Below are positions 1 through 12,575 of a stretch of DNA of 58,428 bases, one piece after another (position 1 is the stretch's first letter; each line of letters opens with the position of its first letter). Made by a program: the position numbers and the translations under genes. The stretch is taken from contig JABANN010000166.1 in the NCBI GenBank assembly GCA_013115125.1, positions 1 to 58,428 on the forward strand, given 5' to 3'. The DNA is from Perkinsus olseni (taxonomy: Eukaryota; Perkinsozoa; Perkinsida). The notes beneath the pieces are model-generated. The model was not told where the DNA came from, searched no databases, and saw only the letters and a program-made list of their open reading frames with translations.

Positions 1-125
1 TGGTCGTAGTACTAGGAGTGGTAGTCGTGGTCGTAGTACTAGGAGTGGTAGTCGTGGTCGTAGTGCTAGGAGTAGTAGTCGTGGTCGTAGTGCTAGGAGT
101 GGTGGTCGTGGTCGTACTCGTAGTG
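1..125. repeat. 27-bp coding minisatellite
   Basis: At least four near-identical 27-bp units run from the left edge, each a variant of tcgtagtactaggagtggta plus gtcgtgg. They keep the minus-strand Thr-rich frame open, one unit adding nine residues. Copies differ at a few bases, mostly silent or Ser/Thr exchanges. The sequence ends inside the array, so total length is unknown. Confidence 0.9.
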
Positions 126-556
126 CTGGCAGTTGTAGTGGTAGGTGCAGCAGTAGTCACGGGCAATTTCGAAACAGTTCCAGTCGGATCTGGAGGCATC
201 TCACTAGCAGGGTATCCAGTGCAGTCATACAGCTTGTCATCGCACTGAGACTTGTGAATGCATTTGAGACACTTGCTCGTAGCAGGGCCAAACATGCAGC
301 TGAACATACACGAACCTCTTCCACATTGAACGGAGTCACCGAAGCATTGAGCGCAGGAAGGAGTTAGCTTGTTCATTGGATCATCGACCAAACACTTAGT
401 GGTTCCCTTAGCGTCACCCCAGGCTTCTTTGCCGCAACCCGCGAGGAAGTTGCTGAAGGTCTGACCGTAAGAAGTCCAGAAGGCTTGATCCTCGCTCGTG
501 CACTGCCCGGCGAGAGCAACACTGAGAGTAGCGGCAGCAGCAATAACAAACCTCAT
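1..556 (-). CDS. Secreted Cys-rich protein with Thr-rich repeat tail (3' partial)
   Basis: The reading frame opens with ATG at 556 and runs off the left edge. Residues 1-17 (MRFVIAAAATLSVALAG) form a clear signal peptide. About 100 residues follow with many cysteines (…CAQCFGDSVQCGRGSC…, then CLKCIHKSQC and YDCTGYP), presumably disulphide-bonded. After that the chain becomes almost pure Thr/Ser/Pro, encoded by a 27-bp repeat read as TPSTTTTTT. This looks like a secreted or cell-surface protein with an O-glycosylated stalk. I have seen similar Cys-rich secreted domains in dinoflagellate and perkinsid proteins, but I assign no function. No intron is needed in the visible part. The stop codon and any anchor lie outside the window. 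Confidence 0.8.
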   Translation of the reverse strand, partial: MRFVIAAAATLSVALAGQCTSEDQAFWTSYGQTFSNFLAGCGKEAWGDAKGTTKCLVDDPMNKLTPSCAQCFGDSVQCGRGSCMFSCMFGPATSKCLKCIHKSQCDDKLYDCTGYPASEMPPDPTGTVSKLPVTTAAPTTTTASTTSTTTTTTPSTTTTTTTPSTTTTTTTPSTTTTTTTPSTTT

Positions 557-811
557 AGTGTCGTCGTTATACACCAAGGATATCCCAGACGATGGTATGC
601 TTTGGCGAGTCCTAGCTGTTGCATGTGCATTGTGTACAGGGACAGTGTACTACAACACAGGGCGTGTCTAACCTCAAGCGGGCTGCTGCGTCAGGTAGTG
701 CTCTCAAACACTTGAGAAGGTGACAGAAAGTATCAGCCTCCTTATGAAGTGAAGTTGAGAGCCAGGCTGCATTCCCGCCGCCGATTGAACATCTCAAGCT
801 CAATCATTGGT

Positions 812-2752
812 TTATTCAATGAATTCAACTCCAAACCAACGGGAGGTCTCTTGATCAATCACTCTCTGTGTCATGGCTGCATGCAGGAGTGGAAGTGCTG
901 CTTGCTCCCATGCCGGAACAACGAGCGGGGTCTCGCGCAGGAGCTTGTAGACGGCGTAAGAGCCGCACAGCATCGCGATTTTGACGTAACCCTGGGACGT
1001 GATGATGTAGTCCAGCTCAGTGAGTCTAACTGGCGTATCAGCTTTGACCTGAAGGACATTACGTATGATTCAACGCCGGTTGGGCGCCGATAACCGACCT
1101 TCACTATAATGCTCTTTATGTCGAAGTCCGCGAGTTTGATTCCTGCGATGACCGCGACCTCGTTTTGGCTCGGCTCAACGCTAACGAAGAGGACGTTGAT
1201 GATACGAGACGATTCGATACCTGTCAGAGGGTAGTTTCAACTCTTCTCAGGGGCCGATCGTGATTTAGCAAATATCGAGGGGTCCCCGAATAACCTGCAT
1301 GACTCAACAGCTCGTCCAACCGGAAAGGGCCACGCTCGTCCACTTCCTGCCTAGGCATGAGTCTATCCTCACTAACCCGGCGACTGACCGGCACCACAGA
1401 ATGATCGAAAACATGACACGAGCGATAGGCTCTGAATTCGTGCCACCGATACTCGGGGTCCGGCGACTGACTGGAGAGCACGCACCTGAACCCCAACGAG
1501 AGTTGGCGTTCAACTCCGACGTCGTAACACTTGATACAATGTAGAACAATAAACCATTCACAGAAATGTGCCATCACTGCGAAGGGAAGAACTGCCATCC
1601 GCCCGGCCTACACTCCTCTCCAGCCCAGACATTTTTCTAGCATGAATGAGTTAGACCCTTGAAAGGGTGACCCTCGCGAGCTGATGTCGACGTAGAAGAA
1701 TGTAGCATCTTGCTGATCATGCACGCTCAGGTGTTTAACGACATAGTCGTCGAGTCTACACTGAAAAACTGACCAGTTAGGGCGGTCTGTAGGAACGAAC
1801 TTCATCTTATAGTTGAAGTAACCGGGTAGGAGCCGCTCACTTCAGCAGGAGATTGATAGTCGTTTCCTCGACGAAATCTATTGCAGTTCAGATCATCGAT
1901 TGCATTCGCTGGTACTATTGGATCATCTATCGACAGCGTCGGTATCCGAGATGCCGTCCAGATCCCCAACCTTCCGATCACTCGAGTAGCTGCGGCTGCA
2001 AGGTACTCCCACCTACTCGAGATGAATGAACTGGCCCTGTCACTCAAGCCCCTCCTACGTCTCTAGCAAGCGACGACACGGAACGCTCGGAGGAGGAACT
2101 GTGTCGATTCTGGTATCATTTGTGGCACACACATGCTCGTCGAGGAAAAGGGCAGCGCTCAACAGTTCCTCGTCTCCAGCCAGCTGTCGAACACGTGAAG
2201 GGGTGACCCGGAGACTAGGGCCGATGAGGACTGAAAAAAAAAGCACCGACAGTGTATTAGCGACTAGCGTTTTCGCGCACCCATAATGCGCCTGTAACCT
2301 CGCGTTACCCATGGAACATCTCGGTACGGTCCATTCGTCTGGAACATGATCGTAGTCGGCGGCGAATAGCACGCGCTCCCCGTAGGTGGCTTCCTTCAGC
2401 TGTTCCACCATCTCGAGGTTCCAGCGCTCAATGTCAACAATATGGCAGACCGAGTGATCGAGCCTCGTCAAGAGGAAGTCCACGGTATCTCTCAGCCTCG
2501 ATCTACAAACAAGAACTATACCATCGAGGCGAGGACTCCAGCTAGCAGAGACGACCGCGACCCGAACAGCCCCTTCCGGCCGCATGCGATACCCACCACT
2601 GCGCAGAGTAACCATAGAACTTACGCCATCCCCAAAGCACATATGTGGTTCAAGGTTTGATTCGTATCTCTTTCTGAGATGTACTCGTGCAGAAGACGCT
2701 CCAGGTGATCGCCACGTGTGAGCGTGAAGAGAAACCAGAGCAGGGAGCGCAT
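812..2752 (-). CDS. FkbM-type SAM-dependent methyltransferase-like protein
   Basis: Multi-exon gene. The proposed start ATG at 2752 gives an N-terminal hydrophobic anchor (MRSLLWFLFTL), as in secretory-pathway FkbM proteins. The core is recognised from FFYVDISSRGSPFQGSNSF followed by MLEKCLGWRGV at about 1610-1700, which aligns with the FkbM signature (V-D-V-G-A-N-D-G … S-N-T … L-E-K-x-L-G-W-x-G). Downstream come a LDELL segment, a strand resembling IDVLSIDVEG (INVLFVSVEPSQ), and the usual C-terminal GYVKIAMLCGSYAVYK. It stops at TAA 812-814. The Gly-rich SAM loop is altered (DVGANDG to DISSRGS), so activity is uncertain. Exon joins between 2600 and 1800 are unsure, and the 5' part (2055-2752) could be a separate gene. 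A 26-nt intron is implied at 2599-2624. Confidence 0.6.
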
Positions 2753-2946
2753 TAGAAACACTCCCGTCCAGACGATCTCTGAAGGAAGGCTAGGGCGTGA
2801 CAACAGCTGAAACCAGGGCTCAGGTGCCGGCGACCAGTTCTTGGATGACTCTGATACGTCTGCGCATAGCCGGCGACCCAGCAGACTAGGACACCTTTCA
2901 ATTCACCACTAATCACAGCACAATGCGGAGGAGAAGAAACGTTCGA

Positions 2947-3531
2947 TCATTTACAGCAGGTTTCCTTGTGTCCTGCAAGCCAGTCTTTCTTCTGACAGGC
3001 AGAGCTACAGTACCAGACCCTCTTACACCGACTGCAGCAGTTCGAGCACACTTTACCGCAGACTTCGCACATCCGATCAGTCTCCTCGAGCTTGTTGAAG
3101 AAGCAGTAATACAGTACTTCGGGATTTGTCTCTTTGTTGCACTCCTCCCAGAATCGGAAATCAAAGCCAGCCTCGACCCCCAAGAGCTCGTACACAGCAA
3201 CACATTCCATATTGCCTTTGCCTCCTTCGCGATCAACAGGGACCCCGAGCTTCTCAGCAACGTCACTGTACCGAAAATCTAGAGAAAGGTCGAGCGGCAA
3301 ATCCCCTTGATATCGTGTGTAGCCCTTGTTCTTGGCATTGGACGTGTAAACGTAAACACAGTCGACTCGGCCGCCTTTCAGCCGTGTGCTGATGCCCTGG
3401 GATTTGGACTGTACATAGCTGCAGTCTGAATACTCTTTCTCTTCTATGTCACTCGCACCACGAGTCTCAAGGAATTGTCGAACTCCAGTAGGTGTCGCAC
3501 CAAGCAGGGGCTTCAAACTCGATGAAGCCAT
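2947..3531 (-). CDS. MYND-type zinc finger protein
   Basis: A single-exon frame of 194 residues starts with ATG at 3531; the open frame extends 15 nt further upstream but without an ATG. The last 40 residues are a MYND finger: CEVCGKVCSNCCSRCKRVWYC, then CQKKDWLAGHKETC, with all zinc-binding Cys/His residues present. MYND fingers bind proline-containing peptides in partner proteins, or zinc in SET-type enzymes; no SET domain is seen here. The N-terminal 150 residues are not recognised. The start lies only about 60 bp from the stop of the upstream phosphoesterase gene on the same strand, showing how compact the locus is. Confidence 0.85.
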   Translation of the reverse strand: MASSSLKPLLGATPTGVRQFLETRGASDIEEKEYSDCSYVQSKSQGISTRLKGGRVDCVYVYTSNAKNKGYTRYQGDLPLDLSLDFRYSDVAEKLGVPVDREGGKGNMECVAVYELLGVEAGFDFRFWEECNKETNPEVLYYCFFNKLEETDRMCEVCGKVCSNCCSRCKRVWYCSSACQKKDWLAGHKETCCK

Positions 3532-3592
3532 TTTCAGGAGAGACACTGTAAAAACGGATGAACGGGAAGGCGGTCGAAAACCAAAGGCTTAG

Positions 3593-6500
3593 TTACGAAC
3601 GGTACAAGCTCACAACAAGCTTCACACCAATAACGGGCAACGCGACAATTGGGCTACGGATCGAAAAGAAGTCTGGTAAACTTGGAAAATCGGTGCATAA
3701 ACTCAGATTCGATGATGGTATTGAAGAATCACAAGTTGAAGTCATCTCCGGTGGATGGAGCTGTGAGTCTTTTCTTAAGGAAAGAGCCAACGCTATACAG
3801 CCAGTTTGGTGATTCAGTTGAAGAGTCGGTACCTGGAAAAGAGTACAAATCCACAGGTCAGTCGACGGCCGAGCCTTGGCAGGGCTAAAGCAGGGTGAGG
3901 CACCTTCGGAGGTGGAAGATTCTTCCCTGGTGTAGTCCTCTCTGATTATTTCATGAACCGGCTTCTCCTCGGTTTTTTGTTTCTGTGCAGCTGCGGCAGC
4001 TTGCTTCTTCGAAGCCTCGACAACGAAGTAGTCTACGAGCTTAGGACGCCCATCAGGCTGAGGTTTGCGGTAGTCCTGAGAAGGCCATAGCGCCGAATGT
4101 AGCTGTCTTAGCATCGCGCAGCTCGCTTACTGAAGGCGACGGGCCTAGCCCTTGCTTCACCCTAGTAGCCCAGAAGGAGAGATCCTCTTCCTTGGACTTC
4201 GATTCGGTCTTCGGACGATATTTGCTTGGAGTTATCCACTTCCAGGACGGTACCTAGTAGCCGGGCACGTCATCAGCAAGATGAGGGATACACGTGACAT
4301 ACCCGAGATCCCCTTGGCAGGAGTTTTCCATCCCAATAGGGATCCGCCTCCCACTGCCGGGCAACGTGGTCGATGCCGATAACGAAGACGTGTAGGTCGC
4401 CTGTGTCAGGACTGACCCACATACGAAGGAAGTGCTTGTAGTCCTGTATCCGCAGAGAGCTGAAGGCTTCATTCCAGTGTTGACCGAGGTAGTTGAGAGA
4501 GATCAGCAAGTAGACACCGAAGATGAAAGAAGCGATAGGGGTCATGATGATGTAGAGGAAGGGCAATACCGAGCCTAGGTATCCAAGGTACTCGTAGCGA
4601 TCGATTGGCTGAAAAAAAAGCAGTAGCGAGTCGTTACTAGCGACCCACAGAGCACCACTAGGAGCACGGCCAACAATATGCATCGACCGACAGCAGAAGG
4701 CACTAGGGAAGTCTGTAACCCAAAACATCCGCTTACCAAATTGTTCGCTATAGAGTTGCAGACGGCAGCTCTGTTATAGTACGCCCTGCTAGGCAAGTCC
4801 GTTATCGAGAGGAACCAGGAGTTGAGCGTGGCGGGAGATGGTAGCATCGACGCCTGGATGAGGGGACTGCTGCAGCTGTGGTCAAGGCTGGGCTTACCCA
4901 GAACGGGCCTAGAGTCGACACGATGAGGGCTTGTGTCGAGTCGAGGATCTCCAAACTGTCACCACCCGATGCGGCAGGGTTGGCACTAGCCAGGTACTCG
5001 CAGAAACACTCCACCAGACAGACCGCGGAGACAGCTGCCAGGGAATGGCACAGGCCATGGATCGCCCCGACAAACAACCTGCGGGAGAGATCAGGCTCCT
5101 TCGACGATCCGCGGGAGACTTCGGGACCTACCTCTTGGCCTGCCCCATCTGTTCCTCAGTAAAGCTGATACACATTGCCATGAACACTACTTGCCCGACG
5201 AGGGACACGTACCTGGAAATGAACCATCGATTGTGGCAAGCGCCGATGTCTGGCTAGCCTCGCTATTACGACTGGCGGAAGATCTTATCATAGGCCTCGA
5301 AGATGAGCACGATGAACTCGTACAGACAGAGGAGAGCATTAGGCTGCTGTATTACCCGGCGAGCGTTGCACAGTGGTAGGGCAGAGATGCTCTGAAAGAG
5401 ATAAACTCAGTCCTAGTGCCTCGCGGGATAACAAAGAGTCTCTTGCGAGAGCTCTCAAACGGCAGCACTAATCGCTTTTACTCCTACTATATAGCACCTG
5501 TGCGCTACAGCAGACTAGAAGCAATGCACGATTGACAGCTGAACATACGCGATTTAAGTCCATAGACAAGTGTCTTGACTTGAAATGGCGCCAGGGGGTC
5601 GGGAGACTGTCCCGGAAAGAAGCTTACCATTCCTAGATAGAACATTCCCAGAACCACATCAGCCCCCCAGTTGCGCCTTCGGAAGTGTATAGGGTTGAGC
5701 CACGTCAGGCGACGACTGACCTTCTCGGGCGGGTAGGACTTCACACGGGTGTACCTGTGGTACAGCGACAAATGCTGCGTTGTGTACGGCAAAAACATAT
5801 GCAGTTCGACGCCACGACTGCCGACCCCCGACCTCTAGGAGGAAGCTGGAGTGAGCTATACGATCTTCGAAAAGATTTCACGGAGGGAGTCCTCTTTCGG
5901 GAAGAGTAACTCTCGAGAAGATACCACATTAGAGCCACGGGGATAAGGGGGCCATCGCAGATTAGTACCCAGTGCCCAGAGGTTTCGAAACCGCCGGGGG
6001 GACCTTCAGTCCCGATCCTCCAGCAGCGAAACCGAACTCATTGTTATTGAGCTTGCCAATCCTCTTGTCCACAGATTCCTCCCGTAGTATGTCCTTAGGA
6101 GGGAAGTGAGTCGGATGCAAGAAAGCGCCCGCCCCACCAGAGGTTACTAAGGGCACTCCTTTACTGCCATCCTGAAGAGAAAGCATGCTGAAACTCCCAA
6201 AGCCTCACGTGTAGGGCAACGGACGGTATTACAGGCGGCATGTACCGCGAGTAGTGATGAACATCGCCAGCGAGACGCATGGCCAAGCGCGGCTCTCCTA
6301 TTTTGTCTAGCAGGACGCTGAGCATGTAACCAGTCCTCTGAAAGAGATTGCCAAGTCAAAGGAAGAACCCGCGAAGCGGAGGCGCCTTCTTACAATGTCT
6401 TCAGCAACATCAGACTCCCAGTTAGGTCTGTGAGTGATGACTACCACACGATCTTCTGCGCCAACTTTGCTAGAATCCAGAAGGCCGCAGAAGTAGTCAT

Positions 6501-8072
6501 ACTGCGGGCGGTCCAAGTCATAAGAGAGGCTGAGGTCTAGCCCCCATACCCACCAACCATGGGACAACTTCACGGCGAAATACGAGCTCTTCTGCGGGAG
6601 CCTCCAGCCAGCCAAATGGTCTTGGCCGACAAACCAATGGAGGTAGACCTCTAGTCCATCGTACCTGCGCATCGAACCCTCGGACGCCAGAAGGAAGACC
6701 CTAGGTACTACCAGTCATGATTGCCCGGAATGGCGAAGAATCGCGGCTGATCCACCGCGGCCGAGGACTTCGATTCCGCGGTTGTTGGGGCCTCCTCACA
6801 AGGAGGGAAGGCCCACTCGAGAGGACGTACCAGCCTGTTGACGAAAGCCTTGTGGCTCGGAACTGGATATGCCAGGTCTCCACCATGGAACACCACGCTA
6901 GCCCTAGGGAGCATGATACGACGATGGCCAGCACCGCCGTCAGACGGGGTCCTCCGCATACTCGCAAGACGTATCTCAGAGGCGGTACTGTCTGTCCTCA
7001 TCCGTTTGCCCCCGCGTCCCAGTGATGGCATTGATCTGTGACGCTTCATCGCAAAGGAATCCGAGCTGCTATCTCGCTCCAAGGCCTCAATGCTTCCCTT
7101 AGAGAGGCTTGCGATCGAGAGCTTGTCCACCTTCTCGGCAACGGGATCGTCTTCTGGTACATCCACGCCCAAGAAGGGCTGAGCTATCAACCGCCCAACC
7201 GTATAACTAGAGTCAAACCCGTCACCACCATCAGCGAAGAAGTCGAACCAAGTCTCTTCTTTATCCGACTGGTCCTCGAAAGTCAATGTCCCTTCCGGCT
7301 CTCGAGTCAGCGCGGCCATCAACGCCCTCACGTCAAACCGTCCCATGAAGACCTTGAGCATCACCGTGACTTGCGGGATGTACGTTGTCATCAGAAGACT
7401 GTACCACGATACCATAGTCTTGCGCAGCTTCGGGTCCGGGCCCCGTCGCTTCTCGGCCTCCTCCTCGGCTTGATGGTGCTTGGCCAACACCGGTCCAGCA
7501 GAGAAGAAGCCGTGACGTCGTCCTAGTATCCTCTGCACAAGCCATGATAAACCATAAAGGAGCAGCATGGTTAGCACCACGGGCAACTGCAGCTGGACGG
7601 GGGTATCGAGATACTCACAGTACTCGTCGGTAGAGGAACCCAGTCGGTCTTCCTCTTGCTTACAAAAGCCGTATTGCAGACTCAGGGCCGAGGCCATCAA
7701 GAGAAGGTTGTTGAAGTACTCTCTACGAGTTCTCCGCATCGAGATGCCTCTCATGCGTAGGACACCTTCAACAATGTAGAACCCAGGTAATCCCAGGATA
7801 AGGGCCGGTAAGAAGAAGGAGATCACCTTACTGAAGCGGAAGGGAACAGCGGCTCCTGCAGGGGCTCTCTCGGTGTGACGGAAAACCGTCATGAGGAGAA
7901 AATATGTCGAGAGGTTGATAAACCAGAAGTACCGAGAGTTGCGGTCGGCATCTTGAATGTGCTGCAGAGGGGACAAGAACCAGTAGAAGGCCAAGAACAT
8001 GACCGAGTGTAGAAACACCCACCATTCCACGCGCGAAGTGAGGGACGCCTCCGAGGCTGAGAAGAGCTCCAT
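3593..8072 (-). CDS. Membrane-bound calcineurin-like metallophosphoesterase, copy A
   Basis: A long first exon (about 8072-6715) starts at ATG MELFSASEASL; the open frame reaches 8096 only through TTG. It encodes several membrane helices (WWVFLHSVMFLAFYWF, YFLLMTVF, FFLPALILGLPGFYIV, LQLPVVLTMLLLYGLSW). The phosphoesterase motifs follow: ADGGDGFDSSYTV, VVFHGGDLAYP, and AIPGNHDW at the exon end. Later exons give GWWVWGLDLSLSYDLDRPQ, VVVITHRPNW and SGGAGAFLHPTH. More helices come next, and a conserved end IIMTPIASFIFGVYLL … LGQHWNEAFSSLRIQDYKHF … FVIGIDHV … DPYWDGK. The last exons were joined at a 55-nt intron (S|DYRKPQPDGRPK, phase 0). The metal-binding Asp/His set looks complete, so it is probably an active hydrolase; substrate unknown. 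It is a tandem paralog of the gene at 8307-12220. Confidence 0.85.
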
Positions 8073-8306
8073 AATGGGAAAGAGGTGGTCCAGCAAGCCA
8101 GAGGGATCAAGAGAAAACAGTCAACTAGAAAAAACCTCACACAGGAAGTCTTAACGCTACCCAACGAGGCCATTGGTTGCATGAAAAACTAAGTCTCGCG
8201 TTGCAGCTCATACTGCACTGCTATCCCCTCATGGTCTACATATTGAAGTCATCTCTTAGCGACTCGTTCGAGCCAGTATACTGCAGCAAAGATGAAACCC
8301 GTCTGA

Positions 8307-11300
8307 TCAGGCTCGTAACGGGATTCGGGCTGGGGACGTCCACAGAGGAACCTTCACAGACAAGATACGTAGCATCATACACACCGAACCTCTACCCTCA
8401 GCTTCCTCCTCTGTGTAGTAGTCCTCGCCTAACAGCGGTGGTGTACTAACGTCAGGCCCGCGCTTCCTCGAAGCCTTCACCACGAAGAAGTCTACGACCC
8501 TCGCTCGACTTCCACTCTTTACGATCTGTCCAGCCTGAAATCGAGGACCTGAGGCCTTTCGCAGCTAAAGCTCCTTCACCCTGTCCTTTGAGCTCCTCTG
8601 AACTCTGGGTCGATACTTGCTAGGAGTCACCCACTTCCAAGAAGGTACCTTAGCAAGGACAGAAAGACTTAGAGAGTGACTTCGCCGAGCTCAACAAGCG
8701 CAGAAAGGAGACAAGGTTGCACAATGGCAGCCCCGAAATGTGTCGACTGCGCCACCCTCTGCCTACTTTCGCGTTCCTTGGCATAAAGGTCTTGTCCCAG
8801 TAAGGGTCCATCTCCCAACGAGTAGGGACGTGATCAACCCCGACAACAAAACAGTGCAAGTCGCCCGTCACAGGCGAGATGTGCATGCGCAGGAAGTTCT
8901 TGTAGTCCTGGATCTTGAGGGAGCTAAAGGCCTCCGTCCAGTGTTGGCCGAGGAAGTTGAGCGAGACCGAGAGGTAACAGCCAAAGATGAAGGACGCGAT
9001 TGGAGTAATGATAATCCACAAGTATGGGACGAGGGGGGCGACCAAGGCAGCATAGTCGAACCTCGTGAGAGCCTGATCAACCACAAGGGGGATATGACAA
9101 TCATAAGGATACATGACACGACATGATCTCCGTTCCGGTGAGCACGTGCGATGAAACTCAGCCAGAGGGGAATGTAGAGCCGCAATGGAGCAAGAAGCCA
9201 TGCTGACCTGCCCGGCAGCCATGCTCACACAAGCGGCCTCTCTGTTAGTGGCGATTATCCGAGGGAGGTCGCAGATGGACAGGGCTAGTGTATTGAGTGC
9301 CGATGGTAATAGATAGAGGGGTATCTATGAAAGGATACCCACAGCGGCAGCAGACCGAGGTCATCGGGCGCACCTCGTAGCCGCTACCCGCAGCCTCGAG
9401 AAGAATACCATCCAGGAACCGAACGATCTCTGGGGATTCACCGCTGGTCATTGTATGTAGTTGGGCAAGGTAAACGGTGGCGCACTCGGCAAGGCATATG
9501 CAAGCCACCGCGGCTATGGCGTGACAGGCATAGTGCACAACTCCTACCCCCAGCCTGATCACCGTGAAGTGCAACGCGGTCACGCTTCGTTTCACCTGTA
9601 CTTCCAAGCCACACCCATATGGGTCTCGGCCAGCGCTATCATGCAGGCGAGGAAGCAACAGTGAGTGAGCAAGGATAGGTAACTGGAAGGGAGTCTCACG
9701 CGAACTTTATGAAAAAGTAGCGCCTACGAGGTGTTGAAAATAGTGTAGAATGTTTCAATCATTAGAAGAAAGAATTCCTTCAAGACCAGAAGGAAGTCGG
9801 GTTGCGACAGGACTCGGGCTGTTCCGCACAGCGGCACCGCCGATATGACCTGACGTGCCGACGAACAGGAGGAGGGCACAGTCTCCGCGGGCCCTTACCA
9901 TGAGTATGTAAGAAAGACCAAGAACGACATCGGCTCCCCAATTCCGATTGCGGAAGTGTATGAGGTTCATCCAGGTCAACTTTCGGCTCAAATTCTCGTC
10001 TGGGTAGGAGCATACTCTAGTGTACCTACGGTGAATCCGCTGTGCAATGAGTACTGATGCAAAGGTCGAGGGTTCAATCCACGGTAGCGACATATTCAAT
10101 ACAGGCCTAGAGAGGATCGAAAACCCCAGCCGTGCTCACCCCGTGCCCGAGGCTTTGCTGATGCACCCCGGCAGGTCAAGGCTAACTTGGCCAGCAGCAT
10201 AGGCGTCTCCATTGCCATTTTGATCGCCTAGTCTCGCGGAAATATTGGCCTCGCTGAGAAAGTCCCGTGGTGGGTAGTGAGTTGGATGTAGGAAGGCTCC
10301 CGCCCCGCCCGAGGTCACCAAAGGAGGGCCATTAGAGCCGTCCTGGAATCGACCACAGCGGCAGATCGGGACCGAGAGGTAGCGATGCATGTACGAACTT
10401 ACACCAGGCACGTATCTTGTGTAATGATGAAGATCACCAGCAATTCTCATGGCCAGCCTAGGCTCCCCTATCTTGTCCAAAAGAACGTTGAGTGTGTATC
10501 CAGTCCTCTGAGCCCAAGGAGGAGCGTCAGTCTAAGGCGCGGTGCCACTAAGCTTACCTCACCCATAGCCACATCGTACACCCAGTTGGGTCGGTGAGTG
10601 AGCACCACCACCCGATCTTCTGCCTCCACCGTCCCGGCCTCCAGCAAGGCACAGAAGTAGTCATACTGCGGACGGTCCAAGTCGTATGAGAGGCCCAGAT
10701 CCAGCCCCCACACCCACCAACCATGCGGTAACTTCACAGCGTAATACGTATGCTTCTGAGGGAGCTTCCAGCCCGCCAATCTTTCGCTGTTCACAATCCA
10801 GTGGAGGAATGTCTCGAGGCCGTCGTGCCTGGGATTCCACTAACACGCCAAGGAAGCCCATGCCCTACCAGTCGTGGTTCCCGGGTATTATAAACATCTC
10901 CGGTTGCTCGTTCGAGTCCCTGACACTGTCCTCAGGATCCACTCGAGGTAGGGCCCACTCCAGGGGCCTGATGAATCGATCGACGAACTCTTCATTTGAG
11001 GGAGATGGATAAGCCACATCACCGCCGTGGAAGACGACGTTGGCCCGCGGCAGCATCAGCGTGTTGCTGTGCGTTGAGCCGAATCTTCCAGCTGTTTTCC
11101 CGCTGGCCGACAACGGGGAGTCATCCTTCACGCGCTGTAGGGATGGTGAAGATCGGCCGCCCTTCTTCGAGAGGGAAGCCAGTTCATCTCCACCGCTCGC
11201 AACTCTCGGCCGAAGCGCCCCATTCGTCGATAGCAGTGCTTTTTGTGTTTGCGGATGAACATCACCCTCGCTGGGCAGCTCAACGGGAAGATGCGGCTGC

Positions 11301-12220
11301 GCCAGAAGCCGTGAGATGGTATAGGTGGAGTCAAATCCGTCGCCACCGTCCGCTAAAAAATCGAACCACAAATCGTCCCTCTCAGATAAATCCGTGAAGT
11401 CGGTCTCAATCCCTTTCGTCTGCGCTGCAAGGAGAACTCGCGCGTCGAATTTGCCGAGAAAGACTTTCATCATGAGAATTAAATCGAAGAGGTGGGTCGT
11501 CATGCTCAAGCTGTACCACGGCACCATATGCTTCCTTTCACTCGGATGTGGTCCTCGAAGCCTCTCCGCCTCGGTCACGTTAGTGTCGATCGGTGGACCA
11601 CAAGAGAAGAAGCCGTGACGCCTTCCGAAGAGCCCTCGAAGGGCCCACGAGCATGCGAATATTGTTCCGATAGTGAGGACCACAGGGAACTGGAAGGTGA
11701 CCGGGTGATCGAGGCATTCGCAGTAGGTAGAGATGCCCGAAGGGAGGTCACCGCGTTGTTGTGTGCAGAAACCGTACTGGAGGCTAACAGCTGATGTCAT
11801 GAGCAAGTAGTTATTGATCAGTTCCCTGTACGTCCTGATAACCGAAAGACCCCGGGTTCGAAACGCCCCTTCGGCAATACAGAAGCCAGGAACACCAATG
11901 AAGAGAGCAGGGACGAAGAACGTGGCCACTTGAGTGAACTGGAAGGGCACTGCTACCACACGAGGAGCTGCTGGAGTGTGTCTCAGCACATTGACGAGGA
12001 GGAAGTATGTGAGAATGTGGAGACCCCAGAAATACTGTGAATTATGAGACTTGTCCTGGATATGCTGCAATGGCGATAAGAACCAGTAGAAGACCAGGAA
12101 TAAGGCGCAGTGGCAAGCAACCCACCACTCGAGCCGCTCACTCATACCAACGGATGAGACCACTGACATTGATCCAGAAAACCTGAGAGAATGGGAAAAC
12201 TCCAGTCGGTCAGCGGGCAT
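8307..12220 (-). CDS. Membrane-bound calcineurin-like metallophosphoesterase, copy B
   Basis: Starts with ATG at 12220. Exon 1 (to about 10865) encodes the same multi-helix front as copy A (LEWWVACHCALFLVFYWF, YFLLVNVLRHT), then LADGGDGFDSTYTISRLLAQ, VVFHGGDVAYP and IIPGNHDW. Exon 2 gives HDGLETFLHWIV … GWWVWGLDLGLSYDLDRPQ … VVVLTHRPNW. Exon 3 gives LLDKIGEPRLAMRIAGDLHHY, the last metal motif, and SGGAGAFLHPTHYPP. The C-terminal half matches copy A (ITPIASFIFGCYL … DYKNFLRMHI … DPYWDKTFMPRNAK). A final exon reads VPSWKWVTPSKYRPR and is spliced by a short intron to ARVVDFFVVKASRKR, stopping at TGA 8307-8309. Exon order and breakpoints match copy A, so the pair arose by tandem gene duplication after the introns were in place. 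Confidence 0.85.
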
Positions 12221-12575
12221 CTACAAAACACGCGAGTTGCACAGCAGGGTATCATCGGTGGTGCTACAGCAGGTCGAAGCTAGGAAGTTTTCTGACCAAG
12301 CATCTGATGATCACTACATATCGACCTGCGCGAAGGCCCCAAGAGATGAGCACACTGGTGAGAGTCTCAATGGACCGGTACAAGCGATGGACGCAGCTCA
12401 CGCACTACATGAGACGGATACAATTGATTACCCCCAACGCGACACTGCGTTCGTTGTTTCACCAATTATCCAGGTGGCTGCAAGTAAAGTATCGTGATGC
12501 GTACCAAAAAACAATCTAAGATGACCAACGAGCTGAAAGCAAACAAATCAGATGCTACAGACTAAACACCCTTCG
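12221..12575. other. Intergenic spacer, no gene seen
   Basis: This spacer lies upstream of phosphoesterase B and downstream of the cyclase stop; both genes are read leftward. Only short, unconvincing frames occur. It must hold the promoter or trans-splice site of the phosphoesterase, but I recognise no motif. Confidence 0.5.

Noticed and set aside
1-125. Regular repeats as a CRISPR-like array
   Set aside because: Units are directly tandem with no spacers, and they are in frame as Thr codons in a eukaryotic gene.
18-248. Plus-strand open frame of almost pure valine
   Set aside because: It is the antisense of the Thr-rich repeat of the minus-strand secreted protein, which has a signal peptide and ordered cysteines.
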